Positions 44,611 to 57,172 of a stretch of DNA of 64,000 bases are shown in pieces. How positions within the stretch are numbered: position 1 is the first letter of the stretch; each line of letters begins with the position of its first letter. Source of the DNA: Micrococcales bacterium (lineage in GTDB: Bacteria > Actinomycetota > Actinomycetes > Actinomycetales > Cellulomonadaceae); NCBI GenBank assembly GCA_009785115.1, contig WQWY01000003.1, positions 62,001-126,000 on the forward strand, given 5' to 3'. Position numbers and translations under genes: made by a program. Below the pieces are notes generated by a model. The model saw nothing but the letters and a program-made list of their open reading frames with translations, made no database searches and was not told the DNA's origin.

Positions 44611-44845
44611 GGCAAGCGTGAGCGTGCGAGACCTTCGGAACCATGGCGGCGACGTCTTGGCTCGCGTGCAGCGGGGCGAGTCGCTGACCGTGACCTCGTC
44701 TGGTCCGCCTGTCGCCCTGCTCGTGTCGCTGCCCGCACCGCCGCCCACGACAGACGAGCTGGTGGCCCGGTGGCGGAACCTGCCGCCGATGAACCTGGAC
44801 AGCCTGCGCGCCGACCTCGATGCTGCCCTGGACCCAGGCCTGTGA
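44609..44845 (+). CDS. Phd/YefM-type antitoxin with a decayed partner
   Basis: This 78-residue antitoxin has the Phd/YefM N-terminal fold, VSVRDLRNHGGDVLARVQRG followed by ESLTVTSSGPPVALLV, and a C-terminal toxin-binding arm (DELVARWRNLPPMNLDSL). GTG 44609 gives the full N-terminus; GTG 44618 is an alternative with a -10-like box 7 bases upstream. The stop overlaps the start of the 31-codon toxin remnant as GTGA. It may persist as a solitary antitoxin. Confidence 0.85.
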   Translation: MASVSVRDLRNHGGDVLARVQRGESLTVTSSGPPVALLVSLPAPPPTTDELVARWRNLPPMNLDSLRADLDAALDPGL

Positions 44846-44937
44846 CGCGCGAGCCCCGTGGGCTGCTCGACACCTTCAACCCCGACGACTTCGCCCACAT
44901 CACCCGCCTCGACCTCCGCACCCCTCAGCGTCTCTAG
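44842..44937 (+). pseudogene. Remnant of a VapC (PIN) toxin, large in-frame deletion
   Basis: A 31-residue frame overlaps the antitoxin stop as GTGA. Its first 11 residues, MTREPRGLLDT, match a VapC N-terminus with the first catalytic Asp. The next part, FNPDDFAHITRLDL, matches the C-terminal end of VapC proteins (usual form RNPDDFAGL). Roughly 100 central residues are absent, including the other active-site acids. I read this as a toxin collapsed by deletion; it cannot be active. Confidence 0.65.
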
Positions 44938-44978
44938 GCTCGGCGCAAGAGAGCGAGATGTTGTGGCGGCCGCCAGGG

Positions 44979-45506
44979 TCACCCGTCGTGGTGGAAACCA
45001 AGAGATTCCAGCGACATTCCGTGCCCGGTCCCTGCCGCCTCTCCGTCGACGGTGATGGTGATCTCTTCCAGCTCGAAGTAGGTCAGCAGAGTATTGACCA
45101 GAGACCCGACCCTCAGCCACTCTCCCCTTGTTCCAACACCGTGGAGGGCTTCTCCGTAGACGGAGTTCATGTCCACCTCGGCGCTACCCTCGGCGACGAT
45201 GGCGAAGCTCTTCAGCGCGCACCCCTCGGGAAGGGCACCTTCAGCTACCAGCATCGAGACGATGTGCTCCGGCGTACCGTCTGTCGTGACGACCTTGGTG
45301 ACGAAACCGTCCGCGTTTCCGTTGGGCAGATAGAGGGCCACCGACTGGTTCATGGTCGCGCTGGGGTCACCGTCGTCCTTGCCGCCGGGACTGCTGGTGC
45401 TGTGACCGCTGCTGGTGTTGCTGCTGCTGTCTCCTGAGTCGCTGGAGCAGGCCGCCGTAGAGAACGCCAGCACCAGCGCGGCAGTGATCGCGAAGGTTTT
45501 CCTCAC
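44979..45506 (-). CDS. GerMN-domain lipoprotein
   Basis: This lipoprotein of about 175 residues has a signal peptide ending in TAAC followed by a Ser-rich linker (SSDSGDSSSNTSSG). The rest looks like a GerMN domain: SVALYLPNGNADGFVTKVV, HIVSMLVAEGALPEGCALKS and EGSAEVDMNSVYGEALHG. GerMN domains occur in envelope lipoproteins such as LpqB. GTG 45506 has AAAGG upstream and yields a clean signal peptide; ATG 45527 is an alternative. It is probably attached to the outer face of the membrane. Confidence 0.75.
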   Translation of the reverse strand: MRKTFAITAALVLAFSTAACSSDSGDSSSNTSSGHSTSSPGGKDDGDPSATMNQSVALYLPNGNADGFVTKVVTTDGTPEHIVSMLVAEGALPEGCALKSFAIVAEGSAEVDMNSVYGEALHGVGTRGEWLRVGSLVNTLLTYFELEEITITVDGEAAGTGHGMSLESLGFHHDG

Positions 45507-45819
45507 GGGTACGACCTTTCTGTTCATCGCTTGCTGAGCCCGGACCTCGCGGCCTGTCGACCCGCCCGCCTCCGGCCGCAGGTCCTATCCCTGATACCGG
45601 CACAGCCAGACCTGATGCCGGCACAGCCAGACATGTGCTCGTGCGGTCTCCGTCGACCGCGGGTGCGTGCGCCACAGCAGAGCCCCCTGGACTGCGCCTT
45701 GCTCCGACGTTCGAGCCAAGGGTACGCCTCCGTTACCGGGGATGTGCGGACTCTTCGCACATGACCTGTCGTGGCCCCAGGCCTGTCTCGATGCGCGCAC
45801 CCGACGGCTCCGAACGCGG
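45507..45819. other. Region without a gene; carries a 21-bp tandem repeat
   Basis: No convincing gene is seen in these 313 bases. They should hold the lipoprotein promoter and the end of the ABC exporter message. The 21-bp unit at 45591 is repeated once at 45612 with one mismatch. Confidence 0.5.
45591..45632. repeat. Two tandem 21-bp repeats
   Basis: CTGATACCGGCACAGCCAGAC (45591-45611) is followed directly by a copy with one change (A to G at the sixth base, 45612-45632). It lies 85-125 bp before the GerMN lipoprotein start. Confidence 0.8.
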
Positions 45820-47679
45820 TCAGGTGTTGGCGAACTGGGTGGTGTAGAGGGTGGTGTAGAGGCCTCCGGCGGCGAGGAGCTGGTCGTGGGTGCCTCGTTC
45901 GGCGACGCGGCCGGCGTCGATCACGACGATGAGGTCGGCGTGGCGGACTGTCGAGAGGCGGTGGGCGATCACCAGGGCGGTGCGGTCGGTGAGGGCCTCG
46001 TCCAGGGCCGCTTGGAGGGCGGCCTCGGACTCGGAGTCCAGGTGGGCGGTGGCCTCGTCCAGGACGACCAGGGCGGGGGACTTCAGCAGCAGGCGGGCGA
46101 TGGCGAGGCGCTGGCGCTCTCCCCCGGACATCCGGTAGCCGCGCTCACCGACCACCGTGTCCAGGCCCTGCGGCATGGCTTCGACCAGATCAGCCAGGCG
46201 GGCCGCACGCAGCGACGCCCACAGCTCGTCGTCAGAAGCCTCCGGGCGGGCGAAGCGGAGGTTGCCGGCGATCGAGTCATGGAACAGGTGGGCCTCCTGG
46301 CTGACCACCCCGACCACCTCGCGCAGCGACTCCTGGGTGACGTCGCGCAGGTCTGCCCCGGCGATGCGGACCACGCCGGAGGTCGGGTCGTACATCCTGG
46401 TGACCAGCTGAGAGATCGTCGTCTTCCCGGCCCCCGAAGGCCCGACGAGCGCGACCATGGCGCCCGCCGGGACGGTGAACGACACGTCGGCCAGGGTGTC
46501 ACCGGACACGTCCGGCACGACGCTCGCCACCTGCTCCAGCGAGGCCAGCGACACCTCTTCAGCCGTCGGGTAGCGGAACCTGACGCCGGCCAGCTCCAGC
46601 GAGGGGCCGTGCTGGGCGACCTCGTCGCGCAGGTCGCGGGCGTCGGGGGCGTCGGTGACGGACGGCTCCAGATCGAGCACCTCGAGCACCCGCTCGAAGC
46701 TGACCAGCGCCGTCATCACGTCGACCTGGACGTTGGACAGCGCGGTGAGCGGCCCGTACAGGCGCTGCAGGTAGGCGGTGAGGGCGACGACCACGCCGAT
46801 CGTGAGCTGCCCGCTCACCGCCTGAAGACCACCGGCCCCGTAGACGATCGCCACCGCCAGGGCGGCGACCGTGGTCAGCCCGACCCGGAACCACGTCGCG
46901 TACAGGGCACGCTTCACCCCGATGCGGGCGACCTGGTCGGCCTGCTCGCCGTACGACGCGGACTCCCGCTCCGGGTTCCCGAACACCTTGACCAGGTGGG
47001 CCCCGGCGACGGAGAAGCGCTCGGTCATCGTCTGCGCGGCCACGGCGTTGAGGTCGTAGGACTCCCTCGTGATCGTCGACATCTTCTGCCCGAACCAGCG
47101 CGCGGGCAGCACGAACACCGGGACGATCACCAGCGAGAGCAGGGTGAGCTGCCACGACATGGACGCCATCGCACCGAGCACGAACGCGACGGTGAGCACG
47201 TTGGAGACCACGTTCTGCAACGTCGAGGTGAAGGCCTGCTGGGCACCGAGCACGTCGCCGTTGAGGCGCTGGACGAGCGCTCCGGTCTTGGCCCGGGCGA
47301 AGAACGCCAGCGGCATGCGCTGCACGTGGTCGAACACCTGGATGCGCAGGTCACGGATCAGGGCCTCGCCGATGCGGGCCGACAGCCACCGGTCGAGCAC
47401 CGACAGCCCCGCCCCGACCAGCGCGAGCGCGGCGGCACCGGACGCGGCGAGCACGACGACACGGGCGTCGGACTTGGCGATGCCGTCGTCGATGAGGACG
47501 CGGAACAGCAGCGGGGTGAGCGCACCGAGCCCCGCCTCGATCGCGATGAGCACGAGGAACCAGGTCAGGCCGACGCGGTAGGGGCGGGCGAAACCGAGGA
47601 TGCGACGCAGGGTCTCGCGCCCCAGCCGGTGGCGGGTGACCTCCCGGTCTCGGGTGAAGCCCGTCATCACCGGGCGCAT
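45820..47679 (-). CDS. ABC exporter, fused membrane and ATPase domains (MsbA/LmrA type)
   Basis: This half-transporter of about 619 residues has six membrane helices (about 30-330), with an ATPase domain after about 370. It has Walker A GPSGAGKTT, Q-loop VVSQEAHLFHDSI, signature MSGGERQRLAIARLL, Walker B ALVVLDEATAHLD and the H-loop IAHRLSTV. It works as a dimer to export lipids or drugs. ATG 47679 is preferred over GTG 47688, since GAGG is 10 bases away. It is divergent from the Mrp operon. Confidence 0.92.
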   Translation of the reverse strand: MRPVMTGFTRDREVTRHRLGRETLRRILGFARPYRVGLTWFLVLIAIEAGLGALTPLLFRVLIDDGIAKSDARVVVLAASGAAALALVGAGLSVLDRWLSARIGEALIRDLRIQVFDHVQRMPLAFFARAKTGALVQRLNGDVLGAQQAFTSTLQNVVSNVLTVAFVLGAMASMSWQLTLLSLVIVPVFVLPARWFGQKMSTITRESYDLNAVAAQTMTERFSVAGAHLVKVFGNPERESASYGEQADQVARIGVKRALYATWFRVGLTTVAALAVAIVYGAGGLQAVSGQLTIGVVVALTAYLQRLYGPLTALSNVQVDVMTALVSFERVLEVLDLEPSVTDAPDARDLRDEVAQHGPSLELAGVRFRYPTAEEVSLASLEQVASVVPDVSGDTLADVSFTVPAGAMVALVGPSGAGKTTISQLVTRMYDPTSGVVRIAGADLRDVTQESLREVVGVVSQEAHLFHDSIAGNLRFARPEASDDELWASLRAARLADLVEAMPQGLDTVVGERGYRMSGGERQRLAIARLLLKSPALVVLDEATAHLDSESEAALQAALDEALTDRTALVIAHRLSTVRHADLIVVIDAGRVAERGTHDQLLAAGGLYTTLYTTQFANT

Positions 47680-47851
47680 GTGGGACACGCCTCAGTGTGC
47701 CGGAGGATCGTCCACAGACGCACAGGTGACCGTCGCTCAGCGAAAAAGCCTTGGTAGTCTTTTCGCGCCCGATCCAGTCCGGCCCGCCTGACGGCCGTGG
47801 TTAGGAGCAGCACCCCGACCGAGACCCCGACCCCGAAACGGAGCCGGACCG

Positions 47852-50835
<2,984 letters not shown>

Positions 50836-50839
<4 letters not shown>

Positions 50840-51321
50840 TGGACACGACCCCGAACCTGACCCTCGTCGTCGTGATCGCGGTGCTCACGGCCGGCGGGGT
50901 GTATCTGCTGCTCGAGCGCAGCCTGTCGCGCATCGTGCTCGGGATCATCCTGCTCGGCAACGCCGTGAACCTCATGATCCTCGTGGCGGGCGGGGCGGCG
51001 GGGAGCCCGCCGATCGTCGGGCTGTCCGACAGGCCGATGTCAGACCCCCTCGCCCAGGCGATGATCCTCACGGCGATCGTCATCACCCTCGGGCTGACGG
51101 CCTTCCTGCTGGCGATGAGCTACCGCTCGTGGCAGCTGAACCGTCACGACGAGGTCCAGGACGACGTGGAGGACCGCCGCATCGCCCGGCTGGCCGCCCA
51201 GGACCACCCGTCGGTCAGCGGTGCTGACACCGACGAGAACATGGACCTGGACTCCGAGGCCGCCGAGACCCACGACGAGACCGACGAGGGCACCGAGGGC
51301 CGCAAGGAGGTGCGCCCGTGA
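50836..51321 (+). CDS. mrpC: Na+/H+ antiporter subunit C (MrpC)
   Basis: This 161-residue NuoK-like subunit has three helices, with RIVLGIILLGNAVNLMILV and DPLAQAMILTAIVITLGL as conserved segments. About 50 extra acidic C-terminal residues (DEVQDDVEDR onward) exceed the usual MrpC of 110-125 residues. ATG 50836 overlaps the mrpA stop as ATGA. Confidence 0.93.
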
Positions 51322-52883
51322 GCTGGTTGGTGCCGCTGCCGGTGATCCTCCCCATGCTCGGGGCCGGGCTGACCCTGGCCCTGTACGGACGGCCCCGCAT
51401 GCAGAAGGCCGTCTCGGTGACCACGCTCAGCGCGGTGCTGGCGGTCTCCGCGACGATGCTCGTCATCGTCAGCAGCGGCCCTCTGGTGGCCGAGGTGGGC
51501 GACTGGCCGGCCCCGATAGGCATCGTGCTGGTGGTCGACCGCCTCTCGGCGCTCATGCTCACCGTGTCGGCCACCGTCACGCTGTGCGTGCTGCTCTACT
51601 CCCAGGCCCAGGGGGACGACAAGGAGTCCGCGCCGGTCTCCATCTACCACCCCACCTATCTGATCCTGACCGCCGGGGTGTCCAACGCGTTCATCTCCGG
51701 CGACCTGTTCAACATCTACGTCGCCTTCGAGGTGCTGCTCGCCGCGTCGTACGTGCTGCTCACCCTCGGCGGCACCCGTGAGCGCATCCGCGCCGGGTCG
51801 GTGTACGTGGTCGTCGCGATCACGTCCTCGTTGCTGTTCCTCATCGCCATCGCGGCCGCCTACGCCGCGACGGGCACGCTGAACCTGGCCCAGATGGCGG
51901 GGAGGCTCCAGGAGATCGACCCTGGGGTGCGCCTGGTCATCGCGATGCTGCTGATGCTGGCCTTCGGCCTCAAGGCGGCCGTGTTCCCGCTGTCGTTCTG
52001 GCTCCCCGACTCCTACCCGACCGCCCCGGCCGCGGTCACCGCCGTCTTCGCCGGCCTGCTCACCAAGGTCGGGGTGTACGCGATGATCCGCACCCGCGCC
52101 CTGCTGTTCCCCGACAGCGGCGGGCTGGACGACGTGCTGATGTGGATGGCGCTGGCGACCATGATCGTCGGCATCCTCGGGGCGGTGGCGCAGGACAACA
52201 TCAAACGTCTGCTGTCGTTCACGCTGGTCAGCCACATCGGGTACATGGTCTTCGGCATCGCCCTGGCCACGAGCGAGGCGTGGGGCGCCGCGATCTACTA
52301 CGTCGTGCACCACATCACGGTGCAGACCGCGCTGTTCCTGGTGACCGGGCTCGTGGAGCGGTATGGCGGGTCGACGTCGCTGACCCGGCTCGGGGGCCTG
52401 GCCAAGGCGGTCCCCCTCGTCGGGATCTTGTTCTTCATCCCGGCGATGAACCTCGCGGGCATCCCGCCGTTCTCCGGGTTCGTCGGCAAGCTCGGGCTGA
52501 TCCAGGCCGGCGCCCTGGTCGGCACGCCGATCGCCTACGTGCTCATCGGAGGGTCGGTCGTCACCTCGCTGCTGACCCTCTACGCCATGGTCAAGGCCTG
52601 GAACAAGGCGTTCTGGCAGCCTGCCCCTCGCCCGCTGCCGGCTCGAAAGGTCCCGGCCGGGATGGTCATGCCGGCGGTCGCGCTGGTCGTCGTGTCGCTG
52701 GGGCTGACCGTGGCCGCCGGGCCTCTGTACGAGTACACGACCAGGGCCGCGCACGACCTGGCCGAGCGCGACCAGTACATCACCGCGGTGTTCCCCGACG
52801 GGGTGCCCGACGACGGTGCCACCGACGTCGCCCGCCCGGCTCCCGCGTCCGGACCGGACCTCGGGCAGGGGGTGCGGCCATGA
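51318..52883 (+). CDS. mrpD: Na+/H+ antiporter subunit D (MrpD)
   Basis: This 521-residue NuoM/N-like subunit has about 14 helices. Key segments are FNIYVAFEVLLAASYVLLTL (conserved Glu in helix 5), MLAFGLKAAVFPLSFWLPDSYPTAPAAV (Lys in helix 7), and LLSFTLVSHIGYMVFGI. GTG 51318 overlaps the mrpC stop as GTGA. It forms the second proton-translocating core with MrpA. Confidence 0.94.
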   Translation: MSWLVPLPVILPMLGAGLTLALYGRPRMQKAVSVTTLSAVLAVSATMLVIVSSGPLVAEVGDWPAPIGIVLVVDRLSALMLTVSATVTLCVLLYSQAQGDDKESAPVSIYHPTYLILTAGVSNAFISGDLFNIYVAFEVLLAASYVLLTLGGTRERIRAGSVYVVVAITSSLLFLIAIAAAYAATGTLNLAQMAGRLQEIDPGVRLVIAMLLMLAFGLKAAVFPLSFWLPDSYPTAPAAVTAVFAGLLTKVGVYAMIRTRALLFPDSGGLDDVLMWMALATMIVGILGAVAQDNIKRLLSFTLVSHIGYMVFGIALATSEAWGAAIYYVVHHITVQTALFLVTGLVERYGGSTSLTRLGGLAKAVPLVGILFFIPAMNLAGIPPFSGFVGKLGLIQAGALVGTPIAYVLIGGSVVTSLLTLYAMVKAWNKAFWQPAPRPLPARKVPAGMVMPAVALVVVSLGLTVAAGPLYEYTTRAAHDLAERDQYITAVFPDGVPDDGATDVARPAPASGPDLGQGVRP

Positions 52884-53428
52884 GACGACGACGCGTGCAG
52901 TGGTGGTCGGCGCTGTGGCTGGCCGCGGTCTGGATGCTGCTGTGGGGCGACATCTCGGTGGCCAACGCCCTGGTGGGGCTCGTCGTGGGCGCGCTGGTGA
53001 CGCTGACGCTGCGGATGGCCCCGATGGACTTCCACGGGAAGGTGCGCCCGCTGGGCCTGCTGCGTCTGCTCACGCGCTTCGCCGTCGACCTGGTGCGGGG
53101 GTCGTTCGAGGTGGCGATGATCGCGCTGCGGTTCGGCTACCAGCCCCAGGGAGCGGTGATCGGGGTGCGGCTGCGCTCCCACTCCGACCTGTACCTGACG
53201 CTGACCGCCGAGCTGTGCACGCTGGTGCCCGGCTCGGTGGTGATCGACGCGCACCGTCTCACCGGCACTCTCTACCTGCACGTGCTGGACGTGTCTCACT
53301 CCGGCGGCCTCGAGGCGGCCCGTCAGCACGTGCTGGACCAGGAGGAGCGGGTGCTGCGTGCTCTGGCCTCTGACGCCGAGCTGGCCGAGGCGGGGCTGAC
53401 CGAGGCGAAGCAGGGGGTCGGCTCGTGA
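52880..53428 (+). CDS. mrpE: Na+/H+ antiporter subunit E (MrpE)
   Basis: This 182-residue subunit has two or three N-terminal helices (WSALWLAAVWMLLWGDISVANALVGL region) and a soluble domain with LTAELCTLVPGSVVIDAHR and LYLHVLDV, typical of MrpE. ATG 52880 overlaps the mrpD stop as ATGA. Confidence 0.93.
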   Translation: MRRRRVQWWSALWLAAVWMLLWGDISVANALVGLVVGALVTLTLRMAPMDFHGKVRPLGLLRLLTRFAVDLVRGSFEVAMIALRFGYQPQGAVIGVRLRSHSDLYLTLTAELCTLVPGSVVIDAHRLTGTLYLHVLDVSHSGGLEAARQHVLDQEERVLRALASDAELAEAGLTEAKQGVGS

Positions 53429-53805
53429 CCGTGGTGCTGTGGATCAGCGGGGCCATGGTGATGGCCGGGGCGATGATGGCCATCGTGCGCGCCGAGCGCG
53501 GCCCGTCGACCCTGGACCGCACCGTGGCTCTCGACATCTTCGTGACCACCCTCGTCGCGGCGGTCGCCCTGTACGCGGCGACCGAGCGGCGCGCGGACGT
53601 CGTGCCGGTGCTCGTCGCCCTGTCGCTGGTCGGGTTCGTCGGGTCGGTCACCGTGGCCCGCTTCGCCGCTCTCGAGCCACCCGGAGAGGGACGGGTGCTG
53701 ACCCGGGAGGAGGCCGCGGCGCAGCGCGCGGCCGAAGAGGCGCAAGACCTGGCCGACGAGTCCGACGAGGACGAGACTGCCGAGACCGACGAGGAGGTCT
53801 CATGA
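53425..53805 (+). CDS. mrpF: Na+/H+ antiporter subunit F (MrpF)
   Basis: This 126-residue subunit has three helices with RAERGPSTLDRTVALDIFVT, the MrpF signature containing the Asp. An acidic C-terminal tail of about 30 residues (DLADESDEDE onward) is longer than in most MrpF proteins. GTG 53425 overlaps the mrpE stop as GTGA. Confidence 0.93.
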   Translation: MTVVLWISGAMVMAGAMMAIVRAERGPSTLDRTVALDIFVTTLVAAVALYAATERRADVVPVLVALSLVGFVGSVTVARFAALEPPGEGRVLTREEAAAQRAAEEAQDLADESDEDETAETDEEVS

Positions 53806-54182
53806 TGACCACGCTGGGCACCGTGGCCGACGTCGTCGCGGCGGTGTGCTTCCTCTCCGGCTCGTTCTTGGCCTTCGCCGCCGGGCTGGGCGCTCTGCGC
53901 TTCCCCGACCTGGCGGCCCGGATGCACGCCGGGACGAAGCCTCAGACTCTCGGGCTGATCCTCGTGCTGATCGGGCTCGGGCTGCGGCTGCGCTCAGGGG
54001 GCGCCGTCTGGGCCCTGGTGCTCGTGGCGATCTTCGCGATGCTCACCGCGCCGGTCGCCGCTCACCTGGTCGGACGGGCTGGCCACCGCACCGGTCGGAT
54101 GCCTGCCGAGAGTCTTGTCGTCGACGAGCTCGCCCACGACACCCGGATGGCCAACGACGACGCTGACGACGAGCAGCGCTGA
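53802..54182 (+). CDS. mrpG: Na+/H+ antiporter subunit G (MrpG)
   Basis: This 126-residue final subunit has three helices, with GALRFPDLAARMHAGTKPQT as the family signature and APVAAHLVGRAGHRTG. ATG 53802 has GAGGAGG at 53791-53797 and overlaps the mrpF stop. A hairpin at 54221-54276 closes the operon. Confidence 0.93.
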   Translation: MMTTLGTVADVVAAVCFLSGSFLAFAAGLGALRFPDLAARMHAGTKPQTLGLILVLIGLGLRLRSGGAVWALVLVAIFAMLTAPVAAHLVGRAGHRTGRMPAESLVVDELAHDTRMANDDADDEQR

Positions 54183-54220
54183 CGCTCAGCACGGCCTTCC
54201 TGCCGAGTCTTTCGTCAGCC

Positions 54221-54276
54221 CGTCGGGTTCTCGCCGATGCGTCGGGAGTCCTCGACGAGCCGGTGAGGACCCGACG
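54221..54276. terminator. Hairpin between mrpG and the convergent DUF4235 gene
   Basis: Arms 54221-54244 and 54253-54276 pair at 19 of 24 positions with an 8-nt loop (GGAGTCCT). The outer CGTCGGGT and inner CGTCG pair perfectly. It is placed for two-way termination. Confidence 0.6.
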
Positions 54277-54324
54277 AACCGACCGCCCCGCCGCGACCTG
54301 AGAGGGCGGCAGGAGGCGGCACCG

Positions 54325-54618
54325 TCACGACGAGCGTTCGACGGCCCGCTTCGCGAGCCTGGCGCCGGCGCGCGTCGCGAGCACCCTGACGACCGCGACG
54401 ATCGCGCCGGAGAGGGCGGCCGCGGCGAGCACCTCTCCCAGACCGATCCCCTCGTCGGAGTTCTCCTCGGTCGGGGGCTGGTGCCCCCTGGCCGCCCGCC
54501 AGGCAGCCGCGAGCGCCTTCTGCGCGGCTGCGGCGGCCGCGAGCGCGGCAGCGGCACCAGCCAGCCTGACCACCCAGGTCTGGGACTGATCGCCACTCAC
54601 GGGCTGGTCGTCGCTCAC
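54325..54618 (-). CDS. DUF4235 membrane protein
   Basis: This 97-residue protein has the layout of DUF4235: a first helix rich in Ala (about 18-38), then [20 protein letters not shown], then a second helix ([21 protein letters not shown]) and a basic end. Function is not known; the family is common in actinobacteria. ATG 54618 has AGGAGG upstream. It is divergent from copA. Confidence 0.8.
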   Translation of the reverse strand: MSDDQPVSGDQSQTWVVRLAGAAAALAAAAAAQKALAAAWRAARGHQPPTEENSDEGIGLGEVLAAAALSGAIVAVVRVLATRAGARLAKRAVERSS

Positions 54619-54709
54619 AGGACCTCCTCAGATCGCTCCGTCGATGTTCTGTGCTCACGCTATCGCGTCCGCGCGCCGCGCGGTTCTCCACGGTGCTTAT
54701 CGTGGGGGC

Positions 54710-57034
54710 ATGACCCAGGACCACCCGACCGTCGAGATCGACCTGGCGATCCAGGGGATGACCTGCGCCTCGTGCGTGGCCAGGGTGGAGAAGAGGCTCG
54801 GCGAGGTCCCCGGGGTCACGGCCACGGTGAACCTGGCCCTGGAGAGAGCCCACGTCACCGCTGACGCCGGTGTCGACCCTCAGGCGCTGGTCGAGGCGGT
54901 CCGCACCGCGGGCTACGAGGCCACGATCATCCCGACGGCCCGGCACGGTTCGTCGGCGTCGTCGACCCACGACCACGACCTCGGCGTCGACCTGCGGCCG
55001 AGACTGTGGGTCGCCGCCGCGCTGACCGTGCCCGTGGTGGTCGTCTCGATGGTCCCGGCGCTGCAGCTGCGCGGCTGGCAGTGGGTGGTCGCCGCCCTGA
55101 CCCTGCCTGTGGTGACCTGGGCGGCGTGGCCGTTCCACCGCGCGGCGGCCAAGGCCGCCCGGCACGGTTCGTCGACCATGGACACGCTGGTCTCGCTGGG
55201 CGTGGTCGCGGCGACGCTCTGGTCGCTGTGGGCGCTGCTGCTGGGCGGCGCGGGGCACCTCGGCATGACGATGCACCTCACGTGGTGGCCGGCAGCAGGC
55301 GCAGGGCACGCCGGGACCCCTGAGCTGTACTTCGAGGTCGGTGCGGTCGTCACGACGTTCCTGCTGCTCGGCCGGCACATCGAGAGCCGGGCTCGCCGTC
55401 GCACGGGCGAGGCCCTGCGCACGCTGCTCGACCTGGGTGCCACGCAGGTCACGGTGCTGGGCGACGACGCTGGGCCCGACGACGCCAGGGCCGAGAGCGG
55501 CCTGCTCGGCCGTGACCTGCTCGCCCCCGCGCACCGCCGCGTGCCCGTCGAGCGGCTGCGGGTCGGGGACCGGTTCTTGGTGCGTCCCGGTGAGAAGGTC
55601 GCGACAGACGGCGTCGTGATCTCGGGCACCTCGGCGCTCGACACCTCTCTGCTCACCGGGGAGCCGGTGCCTGTCGAGGTCGGCCCCGGTGATCTGGTGA
55701 CGGGTGCCACCATGAACACCACCGGGGCGCTGGTGGTGCGGGCGACGGCGGTCGGGGAGACGACCCGGCTCGCGCAGATCGGGCGGCTGGTCGCCGCGGC
55801 GCAGACGGGCAAGGCCCGGGTGCAGCGCCTGGCCGACCGGGTGTCCGGCGTCTTCGTGCCCGTGGTCGTCGTGCTGTCGCTCGTGACGTTGGGGACGTGG
55901 CTGGTCGTCGGGGCTGGTGCGCAGGCGGCGTTCACCGCGGCGGTCGCGGTGCTCATCATCGCCTGCCCGTGCGCGCTGGGGCTGGCCACACCGACCGCGC
56001 TGCTGGCCGGGACCGGCCGTGGCGCACAGCTCGGCATCCTCATCAAGGGCCCGCGGGTGCTCGAGAGCACCCGAGCCGTGGACACCGTGGTGCTGGACAA
56101 GACCGGCACCCTCACCACCGGCACGATGACGGTGACCGACGTGCTGCCCGCCCCTGGCGAGGACGCCGCGCGGGTGCGCAGGCTCTGCGCGGCGCTCGAG
56201 CGTCTCTCCGAGCACCCGGTCGCCCAGGCGCTCGCCGGGCTCTCCCCCGTGGACGAGGGTGTCACGGTCGAGGCGTTCCAGGCCGTGCACGGCGGTGGGG
56301 TCGTCGGTACGGTCACCGACGGCGGGACAGCACGGCGGGTCCTCGTCGGGCGGGCCGCGTGGCTGGCCGAGGAGGCCGTGACGACCACCTCCGTCGAGGC
56401 CCTGGTGACGCGGGTCGAGCAGGACGCCGCGACCGCCGTCGTCGTGGCCTGGGACGGCGCCGCCCGTGGGGTCGTCGCGCTGCGCGACCCCCTGCGGCCG
56501 ACCGCCCACGAGGCGGTCCGCGAGCTGTCCGCCCTGGGTCTGCGCACGGTGCTGCTCACCGGCGACAACGCCACCACCGCTCAGGCGGTCGCCGACGCGC
56601 TGGCCTCGGACGGGGCGCCCGGGGTGGACGAGGTGCGCGCCGAGGTCACCCCGGAGGGCAAGCAGGCCGAGGTCCGACGGCTGCGGGAGGCCGGACGCAC
56701 CGTGGCGATGGTCGGTGACGGCGTCAACGACGCGGCCGCCCTGGCGCAGGCCGACCTCGGCCTGGCGATGGGCGGCGGTGCGGACGTCGCGATCGAGGCG
56801 GCCGACGTGACCCTCGTCCGCTCCGACCCGACATGCGTGCCGCAGGCGATCCGCCTGTCGCGGGCGACCCTGCGCGTCATCAAGCAGAACCTGTTCTGGG
56901 CCTTCGGCTACAACGTCGCCGCGCTCCCCCTGGCAGCGGCGGGCCTGCTCAACCCCATGATCGCCGGCGCCGCCATGGCCGCCAGCTCGGTGCTGGTGGT
57001 CAGCAACTCCCTGCGCCTGCGCCGCTTCACCTGA
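54710..57034 (+). CDS. copA: Copper-exporting P1B-type ATPase CopA
   Basis: CopA pumps Cu(I) out of the cytoplasm. The 774-residue product has one N-terminal heavy-metal-binding domain with GMTCASC (Cys19, Cys22). Eight membrane helices follow, with the CPC metal site (Cys419, Cys421, in [16 protein letters not shown]). The actuator TGE is in [10 protein letters not shown]. The phosphorylated Asp463 is in [13 protein letters not shown] is the P1B signature, and [16 protein letters not shown] is the hinge. The CPC, SEHP and NLFWAFGYN motifs indicate a copper rather than zinc pump. ATG 54710 follows GGGGG. No copper regulator or chaperone gene is adjacent. Confidence 0.95.
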   Translation: MTQDHPTVEIDLAIQGMTCASCVARVEKRLGEVPGVTATVNLALERAHVTADAGVDPQALVEAVRTAGYEATIIPTARHGSSASSTHDHDLGVDLRPRLWVAAALTVPVVVVSMVPALQLRGWQWVVAALTLPVVTWAAWPFHRAAAKAARHGSSTMDTLVSLGVVAATLWSLWALLLGGAGHLGMTMHLTWWPAAGAGHAGTPELYFEVGAVVTTFLLLGRHIESRARRRTGEALRTLLDLGATQVTVLGDDAGPDDARAESGLLGRDLLAPAHRRVPVERLRVGDRFLVRPGEKVATDGVVISGTSALDTSLLTGEPVPVEVGPGDLVTGATMNTTGALVVRATAVGETTRLAQIGRLVAAAQTGKARVQRLADRVSGVFVPVVVVLSLVTLGTWLVVGAGAQAAFTAAVAVLIIACPCALGLATPTALLAGTGRGAQLGILIKGPRVLESTRAVDTVVLDKTGTLTTGTMTVTDVLPAPGEDAARVRRLCAALERLSEHPVAQALAGLSPVDEGVTVEAFQAVHGGGVVGTVTDGGTARRVLVGRAAWLAEEAVTTTSVEALVTRVEQDAATAVVVAWDGAARGVVALRDPLRPTAHEAVRELSALGLRTVLLTGDNATTAQAVADALASDGAPGVDEVRAEVTPEGKQAEVRRLREAGRTVAMVGDGVNDAAALAQADLGLAMGGGADVAIEAADVTLVRSDPTCVPQAIRLSRATLRVIKQNLFWAFGYNVAALPLAAAGLLNPMIAGAAMAASSVLVVSNSLRLRRFT

Positions 57035-57106
57035 CCCGGACGGCTCCGAGCCCTGTGGTCGCCGGAGGACGCGCCCACCGAGGAGAGCCCTGTCTGGGAA
57101 CGCACA

Positions 57107-57172
57107 GGCTCAGCGAGAGCGCGCGGCGTCAGCGGAGATGTGCGGCGTCAGCGGGAAGGGAGAGGCTCAGCG
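57107..57172. repeat. Short degenerate tandem repeats between copA and the next gene
   Basis: GGCTCAGCG (57107), GCGGCGTCAGCGG (57123 and 57142) and GGCTCAGCGG (57164) repeat at about 19-bp intervals. They lie between two convergent stops and run a few bases into the end of the gene at 57167. Confidence 0.6.

Noticed and set aside
45667..47757. A 696-codon open frame on the plus strand
   Set aside because: It is antisense to the ABC exporter, whose ATPase motifs are intact; the product is low-complexity.
51144..52754. A 536-codon open frame on the minus strand through the mrpD region
   Set aside because: It is antisense to mrpD, its product is repetitive Arg/Gly/His-rich, and mrpD has all family motifs. 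It is a GC-rich shadow frame.
57107..57172. Possible CRISPR-like array
   Set aside because: Repeats are only about 10-13 bp at 19-bp steps, degenerate and without spacers of normal size or cas genes.
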